A DNA stretch of 64,000 bases from Tunturiibacter empetritectus (GTDB lineage: Bacteria > Acidobacteriota > Terriglobia > Terriglobales > Acidobacteriaceae), in NCBI RefSeq assembly GCF_014201375.1, contig NZ_JACHDZ010000008.1, positions 1-64,000 of the forward strand. Reading direction: 5' to 3'. Position 1 is the stretch's first letter. The number at the start of each line of letters is the position of its first letter. The position numbers and the translations under genes are program-made. The notes beneath the pieces were generated by a model that searched no databases, had not been told where the DNA came from, and saw only the letters and a list, made by a program, of their open reading frames with translations. Shown piece by piece: positions 45,268 to 52,821 of the stretch.

Positions 45268-46176
45268 TCAGCCTATGATGGCTTTCGCATACGAGGCACA
45301 TTTCTCTACTTCTTCTACCGAACGACCGGTTCCGGCATAGTCGCAGTCTACGTATGCTGTGATGGAAAGTTGCTTCTCCTTCAAGAACTGCAGGACCTCT
45401 TTCATGTGCGCTGCGCCTTCTCCAAACGGAACGCTTGGGCCTCCGGGCATCGCGTCCTTGAGATCGAACGCGTACATGGACGCATAGTTGGTTTGGACGA
45501 ACTGCAGGGCGTCGATCTTTGCTTTGGTCAGGTCGCCTATGTCCGGGTCCATACGGAAGTACTGAGAGGCGGCGAGTTGTGTCTTCAATTCGCTTTCATC
45601 GGAGAACTGAAGGCCGACGATCATTCGATGTTTGTCTGCGGCAGCCGCCGTCATGCTTGTCAACGCTGCCGGGAGGCGGGTAACGAGCGAGTCCGCTCCC
45701 AGGGCTTTTGCCATCAGGAATAGCCGGTCGATCTCTGCTTCAGAGCTTCCGAATCTGACCGAATAGGATTTAATTCTGAGGCCCTGTTTTTCAAATGTGG
45801 ACCGGATGTCTTCGAAGTAGCTCATGGGAACCGAGAGTCGCCACTTCGTCAGGGCGGCTGTGCTTGCTTTCTGATCTTCGAGTTGCTGCGGCGTGGGAGA
45901 CGACTTGGGTGGATTGAAGATACCGGCGGGGAACACGGGGTTGAACTTCGCAGGTTCTACGTGGGTGAATAGAATCTGACAGTCGTGCAGACTCGCTTGT
46001 TTCATTGCCTGAATGATGATTGGAATTGCTTCCTCCTGGGAGAGAGCTCGCAGACTCCATGTGTTCAGTCCAAGTCTGAGTCCACTGTCCGCAAATCCGA
46101 AGCTCTGGCGCGAGCAGGTGGCTACGGCCGCAAGCGCACCTATTCCCTGGTTGAACTGCCTTCTTGAGAGCTTCAT
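45268..46176 (-). CDS. Tat-exported sugar phosphate isomerase/epimerase-like TIM-barrel protein
   Basis: The open frame begins at 46224, but ATG 46176 (MKLSRRQFNQGIGALAAVAT) starts a clear Tat signal (SRRQF). 302 residues with the xylose-isomerase-like AP endonuclease 2 fold: LRLGLNTWSLRALSQEEAIP, IQAMKQASLHDCQILFTHVE, IKSYSVRFGSSEAEIDRLFL, LGADSLVTRLPAALTSM, MIVGLQFSDESELKT, YAFDLKDAMPGGPSVPFGEG and ITAYVDCDYAG. It lies between cbtA (convergent) and the carbonic anhydrase (same strand, 60 bases upstream). Substrate unknown; exported members often act on plant-derived sugars. Confidence 0.85.
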   Translation of the reverse strand: MKLSRRQFNQGIGALAAVATCSRQSFGFADSGLRLGLNTWSLRALSQEEAIPIIIQAMKQASLHDCQILFTHVEPAKFNPVFPAGIFNPPKSSPTPQQLEDQKASTAALTKWRLSVPMSYFEDIRSTFEKQGLRIKSYSVRFGSSEAEIDRLFLMAKALGADSLVTRLPAALTSMTAAAADKHRMIVGLQFSDESELKTQLAASQYFRMDPDIGDLTKAKIDALQFVQTNYASMYAFDLKDAMPGGPSVPFGEGAAHMKEVLQFLKEKQLSITAYVDCDYAGTGRSVEEVEKCASYAKAIIG

Positions 46177-46235
46177 CGATTCCTTCACCAATTCTGGTTG
46201 CGTGTTGCTGCGGGTGGATATCACGTGGCACAGAG

Positions 46236-46796
46236 TTACGTTGTTCGAATCGGCGCTGGCGGGACAACGATCTCAACGAGTCCGGTCGCGACGTCATAGA
46301 CCAGGCCGGAGACAAGCCACTTGGCCGGCAGTGCGGGAACTGCACGGAGTAGAGCGACATCGGCAGCGACTGAGGCGTAAGGGTCGGTGACGGCTTTTGC
46401 TTTGACTTCACTCTCGGGTATTTGGAAGTAATGCGCGAGCTTGTCGGGGTCGCCTGCGAGGCGGGTGATGCCGCAGTCGGTGTGATGGAGGACGATGAGA
46501 TGAAACTCTCCGCCGCCAGCAGGAGCTCCGCCGAGGACCTGGCCGATTCGTCCGAGTAGACCGAGTTCCTCGAGCAGGACCGGGGTGACCCGGCCACCGA
46601 TGTTACGGATGACGAGGGCTTCCCCCAGTTTGATTCCCAGGATATGAGCCGGGTCGACGCGCATATCGGCGCAACCGATGATCGTGGCTTTTAAGGTGCC
46701 AGACGCGGCAAGAAGCGAGGGCATTAGTGTGCCGGAAGCAGACTGTTGAGCAACAAAAGTTTTGTTACGTTCTAACAGGCCGTCGAGATTACTCAT
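46236..46796 (-). CDS. Beta-class carbonic anhydrase
   Basis: The start is ATG 46796 (MSNLDGLLERNKTFVAQQSA) with GGAG seven bases upstream; longer frames lack a site. 186 residues. Zinc ligands and catalytic dyad: CADMRVDP (Cys-x-Asp-x-Arg) and HHTDCGI (His-x-x-Cys); HILGIKLGEALVIRNIGGRV is the dimer helix block. It interconverts CO2 and bicarbonate. The short type (about 190) with the beta-CA clade D look is common in soil bacteria. Same strand and 59 bases upstream of the TIM-barrel gene. Confidence 0.93.
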   Translation of the reverse strand: MSNLDGLLERNKTFVAQQSASGTLMPSLLAASGTLKATIIGCADMRVDPAHILGIKLGEALVIRNIGGRVTPVLLEELGLLGRIGQVLGGAPAGGGEFHLIVLHHTDCGITRLAGDPDKLAHYFQIPESEVKAKAVTDPYASVAADVALLRAVPALPAKWLVSGLVYDVATGLVEIVVPPAPIRTT

Positions 46797-46920
46797 GTTC
46801 ATTCTCCACGAGAGCGGTTGGGCGATCGTTGGTCCATTGATTGCGAATGGTTCGAGATAGGGCTTAGAGTCGCCGTCGAGCAAGGGTGATTCATACTCTT
46901 TGCGTATGAGAAAGAGGAGT

Positions 46921-46973
46921 TCTGCCGGACGCGCCCGCTACGCGCGAGCCTGCCACTTCGTGGCGAGTACACC
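46921..46973. repeat. Structured intergenic repeat, family of 56952-57168
   Basis: CTGCCGGACGCGCCCGCTAC, then GCGCGAGCCTGCCACTTCGT and GGCGAGTACACC. The same order of motifs (CTGCCGGACG, CCCRCTRCGCG, CACTTCGTG, GTAYACC) occurs at 56955-57006, so this is a partial copy of the same repeat family. It contains the hairpin GCCACTTCGTGGC. Confidence 0.6.
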
Positions 46974-46994
46974 TTTGCTTCTGTTGGACGCGTT

Positions 46995-48242
46995 CTAGTT
47001 GCGGCGGCCCAGGGTTGGGCGGTCGTCGGTGCTGCTGGCTGGATTGTTCGGGTTGTTGGGGTCGTTGTTGCCGTTGCCGCTGGCAGTGCGACGGAGTGTG
47101 GGCTTGTTGCCGCCCTTGCCGTCGTTGATCTTGCGCTTGTTCTCGAGACGGGCGAGGCGGGACTTCACATCGTCGAACTCGGAGGTGGTGACCATGTAGT
47201 CGGGGCGTGCGGGGAGGATGGTGGCAATCTCCTCCTCAGAGTGCATGATGCGGTCGGGGGTCTGGGGGTGGTCGGCGAAGACCTTGGCGAGGGTGCCGGG
47301 CTTGTGCTTCTCGAGGGCGTCGAGTTTTTCGAAGAACTGGACGAAGGCCTGGGGATCGTAGCCGGACTTGTACATGTACTGGACGCCTAGCCAGTCGGCT
47401 TCGGCCTCGTCCATGCGGGAGAACTGCAGGAAGCTTAGTGGGATGGCGAGCTGAGTGGCCTCGTAGATGCCGTAGCCGGTCCAACTGCCCTGGGTGAAGA
47501 TGATGAGCGGGATCGAGCCGATCTGCGCGTAGTTCATCTTGGTCATCTGTCGGGCGGCGTGGTGGGCGCAGACGTGGGCGGTCTCGTGGGCCATGACGCC
47601 GGCGAGCTCGGCTTCCTCGTCAGCGGCGAGGATGAGGCCGGAGTTGACGTAGAAGAAGCCGCCGGGAAGGGCCATGGCGTTGATCTCGTCGGAGTCAATG
47701 ACCTTGATGGTGAAGGGGACCTTGCAGTCGGAGTTTTTGACGATGTTCTGGCCGACACGGTTGACGTACTCAACGATGAGGGGGTCGTTGACCATGTGAG
47801 CGGATTTCTCGATCTCCATGGAGTACTGCTTGCCGGTGCGGATCTCCCAGTCGGTGGAGTACCAGTTGGCGAGGCCGCGGCCGCCGATGTTGCGGGTGCC
47901 TACGGAGTTGACGTCGTCTTCGCTGCCAGGCTTGATGTTGGTCTTGAGGTCCTCGCCGGGGGATGGGAGGCGGTCGGTTTTGTTAGCGGCTTTGACGGCC
48001 GCTGCGGCGTCCTTGCTCTCTTTGGGGGTGGCGGTGGGGTGGCCGGGGATGGGCTTCTCGGCGGGAACGTCGGAGGGGATGGTGGCGGTGGTGGGGGTGG
48101 TTTGATCGGGTGCGCTGGACGGTGTCGTGCTGGGCGTCTGCGGAGGCGGCGTGTTGACCGGGGTTTGGGTTTGAGTCTGCGACCACGCTGCGACGGAGAG
48201 GGTGAGGAAGGCGGTCAGGCCGAGGTGCGTGACGGATCGCAT
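46995..48242 (-). CDS. Exported M48-family zinc metalloprotease (BepA/LoiP-like)
   Basis: 415 residues from ATG 48242 (MRSVTHLGLTAFLTLSVAAW), a signal peptide. Thr/Pro/Ala-rich linker (about 22-85), then the peptidase domain: IEYVNRVGQNIVKN block, SDEINAMALPGGFFYVNSGL, HEXXH zinc motif in VMAHETAHVCAHHAARQ, and the third zinc ligand Glu in DEAEADWLGVQYMYKSGYDP. C-terminal PNNPNN-type low complexity. Periplasmic quality-control protease for outer-membrane proteins by family. It lies downstream of the pseudopilin genes on the same strand, 110 bases away. Confidence 0.93.
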   Translation of the reverse strand: MRSVTHLGLTAFLTLSVAAWSQTQTQTPVNTPPPQTPSTTPSSAPDQTTPTTATIPSDVPAEKPIPGHPTATPKESKDAAAAVKAANKTDRLPSPGEDLKTNIKPGSEDDVNSVGTRNIGGRGLANWYSTDWEIRTGKQYSMEIEKSAHMVNDPLIVEYVNRVGQNIVKNSDCKVPFTIKVIDSDEINAMALPGGFFYVNSGLILAADEEAELAGVMAHETAHVCAHHAARQMTKMNYAQIGSIPLIIFTQGSWTGYGIYEATQLAIPLSFLQFSRMDEAEADWLGVQYMYKSGYDPQAFVQFFEKLDALEKHKPGTLAKVFADHPQTPDRIMHSEEEIATILPARPDYMVTTSEFDDVKSRLARLENKRKINDGKGGNKPTLRRTASGNGNNDPNNPNNPASSTDDRPTLGRRN

Positions 48243-48352
48243 GTGGGGTCTCCTGGTGGGCCGCTTCCCTGCTGAGGCGGACGCAGCTCGACGAGTCTTA
48301 GACCATAGTATGCGCCTTTTGGTGAGCGAAGGGATACTGGACGGCGGGGGGG

Positions 48353-48895
48353 TTACCAGGTGTTGTAGGAGGTGCCGTCGGAGGCGGTTTGCTGGGCTCC
48401 GCTGTGGACGTCGTCGATGCCGGTTTCGGTCTGGTCGAGGCTGATGTTGGTGTCCTCCTGGACGGGGAGCCAGGTGTCGGAGCGGTGGGTGAAGGGGTCG
48501 ACGGGCATGGACTTGAGGTAGCCGGCCTGGACGAGGTCGTCGAGGGATTGGGGGGCCTTGGCTTTGTCGACGGTGTAGGAGTCGATGGCCTGGCGCATGG
48601 TGTGGAGGTCTTCTTTGAGGACGGCCTCTTTGGCATTGCGGATGTTGCTGGTGTAGGCGGGGATGGCGATGGCGGCGAGCAGCCCGATGACGACCATGAC
48701 GATCATCAGCTCGAGGAGGGTGAAGCCTGAGGTGGGAGAGGATTCAGGGCCCAGGGTGCAGGGCTCAGGTTTTGTGGCTGGTGTTGGGATGGCTGGGGTC
48801 TGTGAGAGTCGTGGCGCTCCGAACAAAATGCGGGGATCCTTCGCTACGCTCAGGATGACGTGTTTCTTTTGCCGGATTGGATTGGTGGCTACCAT
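48353..48895 (-). CDS. Type II secretion/type IV pilin-like pseudopilin (GspG-like)
   Basis: Prepilin signature SGFTLLELMIVMVVIGLLAA with a Gly-1/Phe+1 cleavage site, Glu5, then IPAYTSNIRNAKEAVLKEDL and HTMRQAIDSYTVDKAKAPQS with the GspG motif LDDLVQAGYLKSMPVDPF. About 125 residues mature. The only in-frame ATG is 48895, overlapping the stop of the previous pseudopilin; it creates a 56-residue leader, much longer than normal, whose first part (HVILSVAKDPRILFG) is translated from a REP-like repeat (48825-48860). An alternative start just ahead of the cleavage site is not visible as ATG. Part of secretin-pseudopilin operon. Confidence 0.85.
   Translation of the reverse strand: MVATNPIRQKKHVILSVAKDPRILFGAPRLSQTPAIPTPATKPEPCTLGPESSPTSGFTLLELMIVMVVIGLLAAIAIPAYTSNIRNAKEAVLKEDLHTMRQAIDSYTVDKAKAPQSLDDLVQAGYLKSMPVDPFTHRSDTWLPVQEDTNISLDQTETGIDDVHSGAQQTASDGTSYNTW
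48825..48860. repeat. REP-like palindrome inside the prepilin leader
   Basis: AAAATGCGGGGATCCTTCGC followed by TACGCTCAGGATGACG, the same family as 44360-44424. Read on the minus strand in the pseudopilin frame it gives VILSVAKDPRILF. Confidence 0.75.
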
Positions 48896-49422
48896 GTGGA
48901 GTACTTTGTACCGTCGAGTGCGGTTCCGGTGCTCTTGCTGTGGACGTCAAAGACGTTCTGGCCGCCGAAGGAGTCGGAGTCCGTGTCGTCCTGGTTGGAG
49001 CGCAGGCCCCAATCGGTGTTGTTGGTCATGGGGTCGACGGGGATGCGACGAAGAAATTTTACCTTTTTTCCCTGGGCAGCGGTGACCTCGACTCCGTCGA
49101 CGAGGGTTTGCAGGTCGGGGGGGTAGCCGAGGGAGTCGGCTTTGATCTGGAAGGCTCCTTTGTCCGCGGCGTCCTTGTAGTGGTCGATGGCGTCGCGCAT
49201 CTCCCAGAGGTCGCGGCGGAGTTCGCGCTCTTTAGTGCGCTTGACCTGGAAGCGGGCGATAGGGATGGCCGCGGAGGCGAGCAGGGCTACGATGGCTACG
49301 CAGATGATGAGCTCGACGAGGGTGAGGCCAGATTGAGGGTGTAGGGTGTAGGGCTTAGGGTTTAGGGTGTAGCGTACTCTACGCCCTGAACCCTGCACCC
49401 TACACCCTGATTTACTTGACAT
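48889..49422 (-). CDS. Type II secretion/type IV pilin-like pseudopilin
   Basis: ATG 49422 lies inside the end of the secretin gene (11-base overlap), giving translational coupling. The prepilin motif is SGLTLVELIICVAIVALLAS with Gly-1/Leu+1 and Glu5, then AAIPIARFQVKRTKERELRR, LWEMRDAIDHYKDAADKGAF and KFLRRIPVDPMTNNTDWGLR with the Pro-Val-Asp-Pro block of the GspG fold. 177 residues. The leader of 32 residues is unusual: it is encoded by a repetitive GGGTGTAGGGTGCAGGG-type sequence whose two halves form an inverted repeat (49330-49410). Ends at TAG 48889, overlapping the next pseudopilin start by seven bases. Confidence 0.85.
   Translation of the reverse strand: MSSKSGCRVQGSGRRVRYTLNPKPYTLHPQSGLTLVELIICVAIVALLASAAIPIARFQVKRTKERELRRDLWEMRDAIDHYKDAADKGAFQIKADSLGYPPDLQTLVDGVEVTAAQGKKVKFLRRIPVDPMTNNTDWGLRSNQDDTDSDSFGGQNVFDVHSKSTGTALDGTKYSTW
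49330..49410. repeat. (ACCCTA)-like degenerate inverted repeat in a pseudopilin leader
   Basis: On the plus strand the sequence runs GGGTGTAGGGTGTAGGGCTT ... GTAGCGTACTCTACGCC ... GAACCCTGCACCCTACACCC: G-rich then C-rich halves around GCGTACTCTACGC, able to form a long hairpin. It lies between the secretin stop and the pseudopilin hydrophobic helix. Confidence 0.7.
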
Positions 49423-51865
49423 GCACCGTGGCCTGCGAACCGACGGCCGGAAGATTGGCCTGCGCGCTGTTGAGAGCGCCGACTTTGACGAGGGCGAGGG
49501 TGGAGTCTCCAGGGGCGATGGCCTTGAAGGTGAGGGTGCAGAGGCTGCCGGTTCCGCTGACGCCCGGGGTGTTGGGCGGACGGATGGAGGAGATGGCGAC
49601 GAGGCCCTTGTCTTCGCGGTGGACGAGGGAGACGGCCTGACCATCTTTGCCGAGGAAGTTTCCGGCGTCGACGTTGACGAGTTGCAAGAGCGCTGGGTTG
49701 AATTGGAGCTGGAGGGGCACGGAGAAGATGTCGTGTCCGTTGCCGAGCATGACGGCGACCTGGAAGGTGCTGCCGACGGGCTGGGTGGAGTCGGGCGGGA
49801 CGACGGTGAAGCTGACGGGCGGGCCACCTACGGTTGGGGTTGCCGGGGTCTCTGGTGTTTGGGCTGCCGGGGGTTGAGTGGCTGCGGGCTGCGTGTCAGG
49901 AGTTTGCGCTCCGGGCACGTAGTTGGGAGGAGGAGCGACGGGGGCAGCCTGCTGGCTTAGCTGCTGGACCATGGTGCTGGCAGCGTTGGCTGCGCTGGTG
50001 GGTGAGGCAGGTTTGCGAACCGAGTTGCTGTAGACGGGCTCAGAGTCGCTGTCGTTGGCGGAGACGTCGCGGCGCAGCTCGATCGACTGGCCGGTGCCGG
50101 TGTCGATGGGGCGGACGTTGGCGCGGGTGAGGACGGACTCGCGCACGATGTGGGGGATGATGATGAAGACGATCTCTTGCTTGTCGTTGACCTTGTCGCG
50201 CGAGGAGAAGAAGTACTTGAGGAGGGGCATCTCGCCGACGCCTGGAGTGCCATTGATGTTGAGGCTGTCCGTCTTGGTGATGATGCCGGCGAGGAGGGTG
50301 GGTTCGCCATCTTTGAGTGTGATCACCTGCTCCGAGGTGCGCTGACCGATGACGGGCTCGGTGACGCCTGAGATGGTGACGTCAGAGATGTGCGAGAGCA
50401 CCTCGATCTTCATCTTGAGGGTGACCTCGCGGTCATAGTGGACGGTAGGCGTCATGTCGATGTTAACGCCGATGTCGAGGTAGGTGAACTGGGTCTGAAC
50501 GCCGATGCTGGCGACGCCGGTGGAGACACCGGCGTTGTAGGAACCTGTGGCGACGGGGATCTTCGAACCAATCTTCATGGTGGCGCGCTGGCCGTCGGTG
50601 GCGCGGATGCTGGGGTTCTGGAGGATGCGGGTATCAACGTCGCTAAGGAGCGCGTTGAGGGTGCCGCCGGTGATGCCTACGGCGAAGTTGTTGGCGTTGA
50701 GGTGGGCTAGGGTGTTGAGGGTGAAGTTGGAGGGGGTGTTGTTGCCGTTGGACGGGGTGCTGCCGCTGCCGCTGCTGGACGAGCTGGTGGGGGTGGCCTG
50801 CGGGGTGATGGTGATGGAGGTGGGGAGTGTGATGCCGAGGTTGTGCTCGACGTTCTTGTTGACTTCGAGGACGGCTACATCAACGACCACTTCGGGGCGG
50901 GCACGATCGAGGTCGTTGAGGAGTTTCTGAGCGAGGAGGAGCTGGTCGGGCGTGGCGCGCATGACGATAGCGTTCTGGCTGGGGACGAGATAGATCTTGA
51001 CGCTGGGGTCGAGCAGATTGCGGATGGCGATGACGACTTCGTTGGCGTCGTTCTGCTGGCTGGCGTTGGTGAGATAGAAGGTCTGAACGGCCTGTTCGTC
51101 GATGTCGGTGCGCTTGGTGCGCGAGTTGGTGGCGACGAAGATGGTGTTGGGCGTGATGGCCTTGTAGAAGGTGCCGGAGATGGTGCCGACGATGCGGAGT
51201 GCGTCCGAGAGGGTAACGTTGGTGAGATCGACGGGGATGCGCTTGGAGCTGTAGTCGGGGTCGAAGAGGACGTTGAGGCCGGCTGCCTTGCCGATGGCCT
51301 CGTAGATGACTTTCACATCCTCGACCATGTGGAGGGTGATGGGATCGTTAGTGACGGGCTTAAGTTCGACCGGGCCAGCGATGGAGCCAAGCGTGCTGAG
51401 GGTCTCGTTCTGGCGCGACATCTGCTCCTGCGCCTGCGGAGTATTGTCGCGCTCTACCTGCTGCTCCCGTTGGATCTGATTGATCTCCTGCTGAGCGGCC
51501 TGGTTGCCGGAGTCGATCTGGAGGGCGCGGGTGAACTGGGCCATAGCCCCCTGAAGGTCGCCGCTCTGGCGGAGGACACGGCCGCGATCGACGTGGGAGA
51601 CTGCGGCCTGATATCGCATGCGGTCGAAGTGCTCCTGGAAGCGGAGGTCCTTCGGCTTTTTGAGGACTGCTTTGTGATAGTCCTCGTAGGCTGTGTCGAA
51701 GTCCTGGCGCGCTTCGGCGTCTTGACCGCGCTTGTCCCACTTGGCGGCCGACTGGGCGTGGGCGGTTGTGGCGCAGAGGCTTGCGATGCTGCAGAAGAGC
51801 AAAGCAGGGAGCACACGACGAAGAGTGATGAATAGATTGCTGATTGATTTGTACAGGCGACCCAT
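49412..51865 (-). CDS. Secretin (GspD/PilQ-like) with N-terminal TPR and C-terminal cohesin-like domain
   Basis: The start is ATG 51865 (MGRLYKSISNLFITLRRVLP) with GGAAG upstream and a signal peptide to AHAQ; the frame upstream is noncoding. 817 residues: TPR region about 38-120 (AEARQDFDTAYEDYHKAVLK, QSGDLQGAMAQFTRALQIDS), N0/STN-type domain (ITLHMVEDVKVIYEAIGKAA), N1 (VQTFYLTNASQQNDANEVVI), secretin channel with VDVAVLEVNKNVEHNLGI and VITLKDGEPTLLAGIITKTD, ELVFIIIPHIVR-type end, Pro/Ala/Thr linker, then a cohesin-like beta-sandwich (FQVAVMLGNGHDIFSVPLQL, SLCTLTFKAIAPGDSTLALV). A secretin carrying a cohesin-like tail is uncommon. Heads an operon with two pseudopilins. Confidence 0.92.
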   Translation of the reverse strand: MGRLYKSISNLFITLRRVLPALLFCSIASLCATTAHAQSAAKWDKRGQDAEARQDFDTAYEDYHKAVLKKPKDLRFQEHFDRMRYQAAVSHVDRGRVLRQSGDLQGAMAQFTRALQIDSGNQAAQQEINQIQREQQVERDNTPQAQEQMSRQNETLSTLGSIAGPVELKPVTNDPITLHMVEDVKVIYEAIGKAAGLNVLFDPDYSSKRIPVDLTNVTLSDALRIVGTISGTFYKAITPNTIFVATNSRTKRTDIDEQAVQTFYLTNASQQNDANEVVIAIRNLLDPSVKIYLVPSQNAIVMRATPDQLLLAQKLLNDLDRARPEVVVDVAVLEVNKNVEHNLGITLPTSITITPQATPTSSSSSGSGSTPSNGNNTPSNFTLNTLAHLNANNFAVGITGGTLNALLSDVDTRILQNPSIRATDGQRATMKIGSKIPVATGSYNAGVSTGVASIGVQTQFTYLDIGVNIDMTPTVHYDREVTLKMKIEVLSHISDVTISGVTEPVIGQRTSEQVITLKDGEPTLLAGIITKTDSLNINGTPGVGEMPLLKYFFSSRDKVNDKQEIVFIIIPHIVRESVLTRANVRPIDTGTGQSIELRRDVSANDSDSEPVYSNSVRKPASPTSAANAASTMVQQLSQQAAPVAPPPNYVPGAQTPDTQPAATQPPAAQTPETPATPTVGGPPVSFTVVPPDSTQPVGSTFQVAVMLGNGHDIFSVPLQLQFNPALLQLVNVDAGNFLGKDGQAVSLVHREDKGLVAISSIRPPNTPGVSGTGSLCTLTFKAIAPGDSTLALVKVGALNSAQANLPAVGSQATVHVK

Positions 51866-52218
51866 GCTGCTTCCGTTTTCGTCCTTTACACCGTGAAGAG
51901 TCTGGCGTTTGCCGGAGATAACGCCTGCCGGGAAGATCTTTCCGGCGTGGGCGCTGCCTGTGGGGGCCGTGCCTGCCAGGCTGCTGCGCTCGGGTGAGTA
52001 TAGCATTCGCTCCAAAGTCGACCTCGTCAAAAAGTGGGTAGGTGTCTGGGTTGGTCCGCGGTCGTTTTGGGGCACGGCTCGCGGCTGGACGATTGGGCAG
52101 AACTCATGACGTCAACCAGGACTGACGGACGAGGTTGTGATTAGACGCGCGGGGCTTTGCGCGGGTGAGGGCTCGGGTGTCAATCGAAAGTTGCAGACAT
52201 GTTAAAGTAAGAGATTGC
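51866..52218. promoter_or_regulatory. Divergent promoter region, secretin versus smpB
   Basis: 353 bases. Contains an inverted repeat of CGCCTGCCGGGAAGATCTTT / CCGGCG around 51925-51957, likely a hairpin in the secretin leader. The GTTAAAGTAAGAG at 52201-52213 lies upstream of smpB. No clear boxes. Confidence 0.35.
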
Positions 52219-52758
52219 ATGGCACGTTCTATGTCCAACACGACAGCCGCCCACCAGCCCAAGCCGGTGGTGAAGGAGAAGGACCGCGACCCGGTTGCGG
52301 CGGGCAAGAGAGATGCCGCGTTCAACCGGTCGGCGAGTTTTAACTATTTTTTGACAGACAAGTTTGAGGCCGGCGTGGCGCTGCGCGGGACCGAGGTGAA
52401 GTCGATCCGTGAGGGGAAGGCTAATCTGAAGGACGCGTATGGGCTGCTGAAGGACGGCGAGTGTTTTCTGCTGAATGCGCACATCGGACCGTTCTCTCAT
52501 GGAAATGCGATGAACCATGATTCGCTGCGTACCAGGAAGTTGCTGCTGCATAAGAGCGAGGTGCGGAAGCTCGAGGGTATGACGAAGCAGAAGGGATTTA
52601 CGCTGATCCCTACACGACTTTATTTTCGCAACGGGCGGGTGAAGTGCGAGATCGCGCTGGCCAAGGGCAAGCAGGAGTGGGACAAGCGCGCCACCGAACG
52701 CAAGCGCGAGGCCGATAACGAGGCCAAGGCCGCGGTTGCCCGGAGTCAACGAGGGTAG
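52219..52758 (+). CDS. smpB: SsrA-binding protein SmpB
   Basis: 179 residues from ATG 52219 (MARSMSNTTAAHQPKP); ATG 52231 is the alternative. After a charged N-terminal extension comes the SmpB OB fold: NRSASFNYFLTDKFEAGVAL, RGTEVKSIREGKANLKDAYG, FLLNAHIGPFSHGNAMNHDS, RTRKLLLHKSEVRKLEGMTK, and the basic tail IALAKGKQEWDKRATERKRE. It binds tmRNA to rescue stalled ribosomes. The N-terminal extension is about 25 residues longer than in E. coli. The tmRNA gene is not in this window. Confidence 0.97.
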   Translation: MARSMSNTTAAHQPKPVVKEKDRDPVAAGKRDAAFNRSASFNYFLTDKFEAGVALRGTEVKSIREGKANLKDAYGLLKDGECFLLNAHIGPFSHGNAMNHDSLRTRKLLLHKSEVRKLEGMTKQKGFTLIPTRLYFRNGRVKCEIALAKGKQEWDKRATERKREADNEAKAAVARSQRG

Positions 52759-52821
52759 TTCTACTTTCGTTGTAGTTTTACTTCCAAAGTGATCGACGTG
52801 CAGTCGGGTTACGATAGACAC

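Noticed and set aside
49330..49410. Telomere-like (ACCCTA) array
   Set aside because: Only a short degenerate run in an inverted arrangement inside a bacterial operon; no linear chromosome end evidence.
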